DNA of 64,000 bases from CAZXFA01 sp964640085 (GTDB lineage Bacteria; Actinomycetota; UBA4738; HRBIN12): positions 1-64,000 of the forward strand of contig CAZXFA010000003.1 of assembly GCA_964640085.1 (NCBI GenBank). Direction: 5' to 3'. A program made the position numbers and the translations under genes. The notes beneath the pieces are model-generated. The model ran no database searches. It was not told the origin of the DNA and worked only from the letters and a program-made list of their open reading frames with translations. The stretch's first letter is position 1. Each line of letters opens with the position of its first letter. Of this stretch, positions 8,076 through 14,835 are shown one piece after another.

Positions 8076-10505
8076 TCAAGCGGCGCCCGACGACGCCTTT
8101 CCCTCCTCGATCAAGCCCAGCAGCCGCTCCGGGGACAGCGGCATCCGGTCGATCCTCACCGGCAGCGGGGCCAGGGCGTCGACGATCGCGTTCGCGATGG
8201 CCGCAGGCGGCGAGACGGCCCCACCCTCCCCGCACCCCTTGATGCCGAACGGGTTGAGCTCGGACGGGAACTCCTGGTGCCCGACCTCGATCGGCGGGAC
8301 CTCGGCGGCGGTCGGCATCAGGTAGTCCATGTAGGTGCCGGCCAGCAACTGCCCCTCCCCGTCGTAGGCGACCTCCTCATAGAGCGCGTTGCCGACGCCG
8401 TGGGCGACCCCTCCGTGGATCTGGCCCTCCACGATCATCGGGTTGAGCATCTGCCCGCACTCGTCGACCGTCACGTACCGCAGGACCTTCACGAAGCCCG
8501 TCTCCTCGTCCACCTCGACCCCCACGACGTGTGTGCCCGATGCGAACGTGACGGTCGGTGGGACGTAGTAGTACGTGACCTCCAGGCCCGGTTCGAGGCC
8601 CTCGGGGAGCTTGGCACGAGGTCCCGGCTGGGCGGCGTGAGCGACGTCCGCCAACGTGACGCTGCGGTCCGGCGAACCTCTGGCCGTCACGCGTCCCTCG
8701 GCCAGCTCCAGGTCGGACGGGTCCGTCTCCAGGACCTCCGCGGCCACGGAAAGGACCTTGCGGCGCAAGCGCTGCGCCGCGATCCCGACGGCCGAACCGG
8801 CGGTGACGGCCGACCGGCTCGCGAACGTCCCGATCCCATGGACGATCGTGGCGGTGTCCCCGCCCCGGATGGTGACGTCCTCCGGCCGGACCCCGAGCTG
8901 GTCGGCGCAGATCTGTGCGAGCGTGGTCTCCAGGCCCTGTCCATGGGGACGAGCCCCCGTGTGCACGCTCACGTGGCCCGTGGCGTCGATCCGGATCAGG
9001 GCGCCCTCGTGGGGCCCGTAGCCCGAACCCTCGACGTAGGAGGAGACGCCGAGCCCGAGCCGTCGCCCGCGCCCGGCGGCCTCCTCGCGCTCGCGGCGGA
9101 ACGCCTCGGCCCCGAACAGCTCCAGCGCCTTCTCGAGCTGATCGGGGAAGTCCGCCCGGTCGTACACGACGTCGACGCCGTCGCGATACGGCATCCCCAT
9201 CGGGTACGGCATCTGCTCCGGACCGATCAGGTTCCGCCGTCGCACCTCGATCGGATCCAGACCGAGCTCGGCGGCGATCAGGCCGATGAGACGATCCATC
9301 ACGAAAGTGACCTCTGGCCTCCCGGCGCCCCGGACGGGCGTGACCGGTGCCTTGTTCGTGAGGACCGAGAGGCTCTCGACATGGAAGTGGTCGATGCCGA
9401 ACTGGTTCCGGAAGTGCGCCGCGGAGTTGTAGGAGACGGTGATCGCGTACGCGTTGTAGGCGCCCGCATCCACCATGAACCGGTCCCGGATCGCCAGCAC
9501 CCTCCCGCCTTCGTCGAAGGCGGCCTCCACGTCGTGGAGCTGGTCGCGACCGTGTCGGGTATTGGCCAGGTTCTCCCGTCGATCCTCGAGCCACTTCACC
9601 GGCACGCCCAGCTCGCGGGCGAGGAACGGGATCAGGACGTCCTCGGGGAACATCCCCGTCCCGAAGCTGCCGCCCATATCGGGCCCGACCACGCGGATCG
9701 CGTCCGCGGGCATCCCGAGCATCTCCGAGAGGAACGTCCTGACCAGGTGCGGTCGCGCGTTCGCATCCCACACCGTCAGCTCGCCGCGGCCCGCGTCGTA
9801 GGCGGCCAGGATCCCGCGCGTCTCCATGGCGTTGGCCGCGATCCGGCCCATCGATAGCCGCGCCCGGATCGTGCGAGGCGCCGTGGCGAACGTCCCGTCC
9901 ACGTCACCCACCGACACGGCGAACCGGGTCTGGACGTTGTCCTCGAGCTCCGGATGGAGGACCCGCGCGTCCGGCTGGAGCGCGGACTCGGGGTCGGCGA
10001 CCACCGGCAACGGCTCGTACTCGACCTCGATCCGCTCGAGCGCGTCCTCGGCCACGTACCGGTCCCTCGCGACCACCGCCGCGATGGGCTGGCCGATCCA
10101 GAAGACGCGTCGCTCGGCCAGCACCGGCATCGGGCACGACTTGAGGATGGGGTGGACCTTCTCCTTCAGCAGCGGCGAGATCTCGGTGCGGGCGGCCTCC
10201 ACGAACGGGCCCATCTTGTCCCGCAGGTCGGCGGCCGTGACCACGCGGATGACCCCGTCCAACTCGAGCGCACCGGAGGCGTCGATCCGCACCAGGTCGG
10301 CGTGCGGGAAGGTGCTCCGAAGGATCGCGACGTGGACCGCGCCCGGCAGGCGAAGGTCCCCGACGTGCTGTGCCCTCCCGGTGATCAGTCGCAGATCCTC
10401 CGTCCGGCGCCGCGGCTGCCCGACGAACCGTGCCGGCCGGACCTCGGCCGCGTCCGGCTCGGCCGCCGGTGCGTACGGGTGGGCCACCGAGCCCGTCGAG
10501 CTCAT
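8076..10505 (-). CDS. Xanthine dehydrogenase-family molybdopterin-binding subunit (CoxL-like)
   Basis: The 809-residue large subunit of a molybdenum hydroxylase. It carries the molybdopterin domains (GGSFGTGMFPEDVLIPFLAR, HTGARPHGQGLETTLAQ) and the C-terminal catalytic-glutamate motif GCGEGGAVSPPAA. The active-site loop reads PVRGAGRPE, resembling the AYRGAGR of form II enzymes, not the AYxCSFR of true CO dehydrogenase, so hydroxylation of an organic substrate is more likely than CO oxidation. It starts at ATG 10505, overlapping the small-subunit stop at 10502. With the neighbouring FAD and 2Fe-2S subunits it forms a cytoplasmic heterotrimer, probably working with UbiX/UbiD. Confidence 0.9.
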   Translation of the reverse strand: MSSTGSVAHPYAPAAEPDAAEVRPARFVGQPRRRTEDLRLITGRAQHVGDLRLPGAVHVAILRSTFPHADLVRIDASGALELDGVIRVVTAADLRDKMGPFVEAARTEISPLLKEKVHPILKSCPMPVLAERRVFWIGQPIAAVVARDRYVAEDALERIEVEYEPLPVVADPESALQPDARVLHPELEDNVQTRFAVSVGDVDGTFATAPRTIRARLSMGRIAANAMETRGILAAYDAGRGELTVWDANARPHLVRTFLSEMLGMPADAIRVVGPDMGGSFGTGMFPEDVLIPFLARELGVPVKWLEDRRENLANTRHGRDQLHDVEAAFDEGGRVLAIRDRFMVDAGAYNAYAITVSYNSAAHFRNQFGIDHFHVESLSVLTNKAPVTPVRGAGRPEVTFVMDRLIGLIAAELGLDPIEVRRRNLIGPEQMPYPMGMPYRDGVDVVYDRADFPDQLEKALELFGAEAFRREREEAAGRGRRLGLGVSSYVEGSGYGPHEGALIRIDATGHVSVHTGARPHGQGLETTLAQICADQLGVRPEDVTIRGGDTATIVHGIGTFASRSAVTAGSAVGIAAQRLRRKVLSVAAEVLETDPSDLELAEGRVTARGSPDRSVTLADVAHAAQPGPRAKLPEGLEPGLEVTYYYVPPTVTFASGTHVVGVEVDEETGFVKVLRYVTVDECGQMLNPMIVEGQIHGGVAHGVGNALYEEVAYDGEGQLLAGTYMDYLMPTAAEVPPIEVGHQEFPSELNPFGIKGCGEGGAVSPPAAIANAIVDALAPLPVRIDRMPLSPERLLGLIEEGKASSGAA

Positions 10506-10999
10506 CCGCCGACCCCCCCGCGTACCTCGGCGGCCGCCGCACGGACCGCCTTCACGATGTTCTGGTACCCGGTGCAGCGGCAGATGTTGCCGGATAACCG
10601 TGCCCGCAGCGCCTCCTCGTCCTCCACGCCCGGGGCCCCCTCCTCGAGGTATTCGGTGACGGCCATCAGGAAGCCGGGGGTACAGAAGCCGCATTGCAGC
10701 GCATGGTTGGCCGAGAAGGCCTCCTGCGCCGGGCTGAGCGTCCCATCGGTCGCCGCGAGCCCCTCCACCGTCTTGAGCTCGTGGCCCTCGGCCTGGACCG
10801 CGAACATCAGGCACGAGCGCACCGACCGGCCATCCAGCAGGACCGTGCACGCGCCGCAGACGCCGTGCTCGCAGCCCAGGTGCGTCCCGGTGAGACCGAG
10901 AACGTCCCGGAGGAAGTCCGCGAGGGTCATGCGCGGCTCCGCGGGCCCGGAGAGCTCCCGACCGTTCACCCGGAGCGTGATCCGACGCTCGTCGCTCAC
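10502..10999 (-). CDS. 2Fe-2S subunit of molybdenum hydroxylase (CoxS-like)
   Basis: A 165-residue electron-transfer subunit with two 2Fe-2S centres. The N-terminal plant-type cluster is GCEHGVCGACTVLLDG followed by a distal Cys (RSCLMF), and the C-terminal cluster is QCGFCTPG plus NICRCTGYQNI. The GTG start at 10999 was chosen because it matches the normal N-terminus and lies just downstream of the coxM-like stop. It sits between the FAD and molybdenum subunits, the usual medium-small-large order. Electrons pass from the molybdenum site through these clusters to FAD. Confidence 0.92.
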   Translation of the reverse strand: MSDERRITLRVNGRELSGPAEPRMTLADFLRDVLGLTGTHLGCEHGVCGACTVLLDGRSVRSCLMFAVQAEGHELKTVEGLAATDGTLSPAQEAFSANHALQCGFCTPGFLMAVTEYLEEGAPGVEDEEALRARLSGNICRCTGYQNIVKAVRAAAAEVRGGVGG

Positions 11000-11000
11000 C

Positions 11001-11876
11001 TCAGGCCTCCCCCCGCACGCGTTCCAAGGCACGCGTCAGCGCGCGTCGCACCAGCACCTTGGCCACCGTCCGCCGGTACCCCGCCGAGCCGTGGAGGTCG
11101 GAGACGGGGTCGATCTCGGGATCGATCGTCTCGGCTGCCTCCCCGAACAGCTCCGGGCTCGGATCCTCGCCGCGGAGGACCCCTTCGGCTGCGGCGGAAC
11201 GCACCGCGCGGTCGGCCACGCCGATCAGCACCACCCGCGCATCGCCCACCCGCCCCCCACCGTCCAGCCCGAGGAGGGCTCCCGCGCCGGCGATCGCGAA
11301 ATCCCCGTGCCGGCGGGCGAGCTCCAGGTAGGCCGACCCGACCCGACCCGTCGGCAGGCTCAGCCGGACACGCGTGAGGACCTCGTCGGGTCGAAGGGTG
11401 GTGGTGAAGTAGGTCTCGAAGAAGTCGCCGGCGGCGATCGTGCGCGTTCCCTCCGATCCGCGGGCCTCGACCTCGCCGTCCAGGCCGAGCAGCAGCGAGG
11501 GCCATTCGGCGGCGGGGTCGGCGTGGGCGATGCTCCCACCGACCGTCCCGCGGTTGCGGATCGCGACGTGCCCGATCAACCCGACTGCGTCGGCCAGCAT
11601 CCCGCATCGGTCTGCGAGCCCCGGCATCGTCTCGATGTCCCGGTGACGCGTCATCGCCCCGGCCGCCAGCGTCTCTCCATCGAGGCCGAGACCGGAGAGC
11701 TCCTGCACAAGGTTCAGGTCGACCAGGATCCCCGGGGCGGCCAGCCGGAACGCGAGCAGCGGCACGAGGCTCTGCCCGCCGGCGAGCACCTTCGCCTCGT
11801 CTCCGTGCTCGGCCAGCAGCGAGATCGCCTCATCGAGGGTCTCCGGCGCTGCATACTCGAACGGTGCGGGTTTCAC
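11001..11876 (-). CDS. FAD-binding subunit of molybdenum hydroxylase (CoxM-like)
   Basis: The 291-residue FAD subunit. The flavin motifs are AGGQSLVPLLAFRLA near residue 32 and RNRGTVGGSIAHADPAAEW near residue 108, both typical of the CO dehydrogenase/xanthine dehydrogenase FAD domain, followed by the CODH-type C-terminal domain. It starts at GTG 11876 and ends one base before the small-subunit start. It is the first gene of the hydroxylase trio and lies 80 bp after ubiD on the same strand. A GGAGG occurs 12 bases before the GTG, which is a little far. Confidence 0.9.
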   Translation of the reverse strand: MKPAPFEYAAPETLDEAISLLAEHGDEAKVLAGGQSLVPLLAFRLAAPGILVDLNLVQELSGLGLDGETLAAGAMTRHRDIETMPGLADRCGMLADAVGLIGHVAIRNRGTVGGSIAHADPAAEWPSLLLGLDGEVEARGSEGTRTIAAGDFFETYFTTTLRPDEVLTRVRLSLPTGRVGSAYLELARRHGDFAIAGAGALLGLDGGGRVGDARVVLIGVADRAVRSAAAEGVLRGEDPSPELFGEAAETIDPEIDPVSDLHGSAGYRRTVAKVLVRRALTRALERVRGEA

Positions 11877-11958
11877 CGCGCGAGATCACCTCCGATCCAT
11901 CTCGGGCCCTGGGACCGGCCGGGAGGCGAGGCCCTCGTCCCGCCCAGCCCGCCGTCCC

Positions 11959-13431
11959 TCAGTCGGCCCTGACCTGCTTCCACAGGTCGCCGAACACCCC
12001 GTCCAGATCCACGTCCTCGACACCGGGCGTGAAGATCTCCTGAGGGAAGTCCGCCTTCCGCGTGGCGTCGATCCCGACCTTGGTGACCAGGTGCGAACCT
12101 CCTGCCGGATCGTACGAGGCAGGATCCAGGGGCGACCCCCGGGCGTGCGTGACCACGAACGCGTCCTCGTGGAACCGCACGCGTTGGGCGATCGCGTGCC
12201 AGACCTGCGCGTCGTTCGTGATGTCGACGTCCTCGTCGACCACGATCACGTACTTCAGGAACGGGTCGGCCGCAAACGCCGCCATCGCGGCGTTCTTCGG
12301 ATCGCCCTCGATCAGCTTCTCCATCTGCACGTAGCAGATGTAGCGGCACCGGCCCGAAGGGGGAACGTAGACGGCCCTCACGCCGCCCGAGGCCAGGCGA
12401 CAGGCCTTGTAGATCATCGAGTTCCGCGTCACGCCAGAGAGCAGCAGGTTGTCCCAGTGGCCGACGAACGAGCTCTGGTAGTGGGCGTTCTTCCGCATCG
12501 TGATGGCCTTGACGTGCACGACCGGATTGTTCCGCTCGGGGCCGTAGGTGCCGGGGTACTCGCCGAAAGGCGCCTCGCGCTCACGCTCGGTGGGGTGGAT
12601 CTCGCACTCGAGGACGATCTCCGCCCGGGCCGGAACCTCGACGTCGATCGTCTCGCACTTCACCATCTCCAGCGGCTCGCCCAGCATCGCTCCGGCCATC
12701 GCGAACTCGTCGACGTCGATGCTGGTGAAGGAGAGGAAGCCGAGCCCGACCGCGGGATGGAGGCCGATCGCCACCGCCATCTCCGTGGGGCGCCCGTGCT
12801 TGATGTTCTTCTGCATGATGTAGTGCCCGTGCGCGGTCTCGGAGATCTGGATCCCGAACTTGTTGCGGCTCTTGGCCTGCAGTCGGTAGATCCCCGCGTT
12901 GCGGACCCCGGTGTCCGGATCCTTCATGATCTCGTAGCCGAGCGTGATGTATCGGCCCAACTGCTCCTCGAACCCGGGATCCACCGCGCCGCCGTCGAGC
13001 TCGTGGTACTTGAACATCGGCAGCCTGAAGATGTCGGCGTCGTCGCCGAGGTAGACGACCTCCTTGCAGGGCGCCGTCTCCTTGTCCACCATCACCGGCT
13101 CGATGCCCTGGTCCTCACGCGCCATGTATTCGAGGATGAAGTCGCGCGGGGTCGCGTCGATCGACAGGCCGATCGCCATCGCCAGGCGCGGGAAGCTCGC
13201 GTGGACGTTGGTGACCGCCGGCAGCTCGGCGCCCTTCACGTCGTCGAACACGACCATCGGGTACCGCCGTTCGTTCTCCAAGCGCCACAGGATGGCCATC
13301 GCCTGGAAGATCGGGTCTACCTCCTGCTTCACCCGCAGGATCTCGTTCGGGTAGTACTTCTCGAGGAACCGGATGAAGGACTGGAGGTCCTTCCCGAGCT
13401 CCGCCTTCTGTTCGGGCGGCAGTTGCGACAT
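11959..13431 (-). CDS. ubiD: UbiD family decarboxylase
   Basis: A 490-residue prenyl-FMN-dependent (de)carboxylase. The family core is present, including the metal/cofactor region RLQAKSRNKFGIQIS and the catalytic acid block EREAPFGEYPGTYG, whose Glu corresponds to the proton-donating residue. UbiD enzymes act on aromatic or alpha,beta-unsaturated carboxylates; the exact substrate cannot be read from sequence. ATG 13431 was chosen (MSQLPPEQKAELGKDLQSF) since it has GGGGGG upstream and the longer reading adds a low-complexity tail. It leads the block ubiD-coxMSL-VOC-ubiX, and its leader shares ACGTCAAGATA with dppA. Confidence 0.93.
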   Translation of the reverse strand: MSQLPPEQKAELGKDLQSFIRFLEKYYPNEILRVKQEVDPIFQAMAILWRLENERRYPMVVFDDVKGAELPAVTNVHASFPRLAMAIGLSIDATPRDFILEYMAREDQGIEPVMVDKETAPCKEVVYLGDDADIFRLPMFKYHELDGGAVDPGFEEQLGRYITLGYEIMKDPDTGVRNAGIYRLQAKSRNKFGIQISETAHGHYIMQKNIKHGRPTEMAVAIGLHPAVGLGFLSFTSIDVDEFAMAGAMLGEPLEMVKCETIDVEVPARAEIVLECEIHPTEREREAPFGEYPGTYGPERNNPVVHVKAITMRKNAHYQSSFVGHWDNLLLSGVTRNSMIYKACRLASGGVRAVYVPPSGRCRYICYVQMEKLIEGDPKNAAMAAFAADPFLKYVIVVDEDVDITNDAQVWHAIAQRVRFHEDAFVVTHARGSPLDPASYDPAGGSHLVTKVGIDATRKADFPQEIFTPGVEDVDLDGVFGDLWKQVRAD

Positions 13432-13482
13432 CGTCCCCCCTCGTGCGTCCAGCGCCGCCCGGGACGGTCCCCGGGAGCGAGA

Positions 13483-13493
13483 TATCTTGACGT
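13483..13493 (-). promoter_or_regulatory. Shared 11-mer ACGTCAAGATA upstream of ubiD
   Basis: The minus strand reads ACGTCAAGATA 51 bases before the ubiD start. The same 11-mer stands 48 bases before dppA (2916-2926). It may be part of a shared promoter or an operator for coordinated control of uptake and decarboxylation. No convincing -35 is visible here. The 107-bp gap 13432-13538 holds nothing else that I can identify. Confidence 0.35.
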
Positions 13494-13538
13494 CGTGATA
13501 ATGATGCACCAGCCGCGGCTGGCGTGGCAAGTGCGGAC

Positions 13539-14777
13539 CTAGCCGGACCGCAGTAGACGGAACCCATGGGCTCCTCTCCGCCTCCCCACCTGCAAGACCC
13601 TGGCCTCGAGCTCATCCATAGGGAACTCGCAATGATCTTGGTCGAGTCGGACGCCATCGAGCCTCACCGCGCCTGCATCGATCAGCCGGAGCGCCTCGGA
13701 TGTGGAAGACGCCACGCCTAGGGCCTTCATGAGCCGCGGGATCCAGACGGTTCCCCCTCGCACGGCCTCTGCCGGGATCCGCACGATCGGAGCGTGCACC
13801 GGGACGTCGCGGTCGCGATGAGTGCTCAGATAGTGGATCTCCGCCGCCTTCCCGGCTCCCTCTCCGTGGTACAGGTCCACGACCTCGCGCGCCATCCGAC
13901 GCTTCTCCTCCCATGGGTCGAGCGAGCCGTCGGCCAGACCGGCCGTCACACGCTCGGCTTCGGCAGGGTCCCGGAAGAAGTCGAGGGTGAGCATGCGGTA
14001 CCCCACGATCAGCTCGTCCGGGACCCGGACCAGCTTGCCGAACATGTCGTCCGGCTTCTCCGTGATCGCGACGTAGTTGCCGAGGGACTGGCTCATCTTC
14101 TGCACGCCGTCGGTGCCGACCAGCAGCGGCATCGTGAGCGCCACCTGCGGCTCGTGCCCGTGCTCGCGCTGGATATCGCGGGCCATCAGCAGGTTGAACC
14201 GCTGGTCGGAGCCGCCGAGCTCGACGTCGGCCTCCACAGCCACCGAGTCCATCCCCTGGAGCAGCGGGTAGAGGAACTCCATGATCGAGATCGGTCGCCC
14301 GTCCGCATACCGGGCAGCGAAGTCGTCCCGCTCGAGCATCCGCGCCACCGTCGTCGATGCGGTGAGACGCAGGACCGCCTCCATGTCCATCGGCTCGAGC
14401 CACTCGGCGTTGTAGCGGACCTCGGTCCGCTCGCGGTCCAGGATCATCCAGAACTGGTCCAGCAACCGGTCCGCGTGGCGCCGGACGACCTCCTTCGACA
14501 GCCGGGGCCGGGTCTCGGTCCGCCCCGAGGGGTCGCCGACGCGAGCCGTGAAGTCCCCGACGATCAGCACGGCCACGTGCCCGGCGTCCTGGAACTGCCG
14601 GAGCTTGCGCAGCACCACCGCCCAGCCGAGCGTCACGTCGGAGGCGGTGGGGTCGAGGCCGAGCTTGATCCGCAGCGGGCGTCGCAGCGCGAGCTTCTCC
14701 TCCAGGCCCCCGCTGGGCACCGCGTCGGCGGGCCCGGCGAGAAGCATGGACGAGTCGACCGGACCATGGGCAGCCAT
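13539..14777 (-). CDS. tyrS: Tyrosine--tRNA ligase with altered HIGH motif
   Basis: A 412-residue class I aminoacyl-tRNA synthetase of the TyrRS type. Features are LDPTASDVTLGWAVVLRKL at residues 41-59, GGSDQRFNLLMARDIQ in the middle, KMSQS at 227-231 and a C-terminal S4 RNA-binding domain (about 345-412). Oddly, the HIGH signature, normally HxGH, reads TLGW at residues 49-52, so both ATP-binding histidines are missing while KMSKS and tyrosine-site blocks are intact. ATG 14777 fits homology; TAGCAT lies ten bases upstream, so the mRNA may be leaderless. It is divergent from the PBP gene. Confidence 0.9.
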   Translation of the reverse strand: MAAHGPVDSSMLLAGPADAVPSGGLEEKLALRRPLRIKLGLDPTASDVTLGWAVVLRKLRQFQDAGHVAVLIVGDFTARVGDPSGRTETRPRLSKEVVRRHADRLLDQFWMILDRERTEVRYNAEWLEPMDMEAVLRLTASTTVARMLERDDFAARYADGRPISIMEFLYPLLQGMDSVAVEADVELGGSDQRFNLLMARDIQREHGHEPQVALTMPLLVGTDGVQKMSQSLGNYVAITEKPDDMFGKLVRVPDELIVGYRMLTLDFFRDPAEAERVTAGLADGSLDPWEEKRRMAREVVDLYHGEGAGKAAEIHYLSTHRDRDVPVHAPIVRIPAEAVRGGTVWIPRLMKALGVASSTSEALRLIDAGAVRLDGVRLDQDHCEFPMDELEARVLQVGRRRGAHGFRLLRSG

Positions 14778-14787
14778 GGGCGCCAGG

Positions 14788-14793
14788 ATGCTA
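14788..14793 (-). promoter_or_regulatory. Candidate -10 (TAGCAT) giving a near-leaderless tyrS mRNA
   Basis: TAGCAT lies ten bases before the tyrS ATG with no Shine-Dalgarno between them. The same spacing pattern is seen at argF, metK, aroC, pheS and mltG. No clear -35 is visible. Confidence 0.4.
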
Positions 14794-14835
14794 GCAGCCT
14801 GGTCGTAGAGGGAACCGTGGCAAGATGGATGAACC

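Noticed and set aside
8076..10505. True CO dehydrogenase (form I CoxL)
   Set aside because: The active-site loop is PVRGAGR rather than the AYxCSFR of form I enzymes, so the gene is better described as a general molybdenum hydroxylase subunit.
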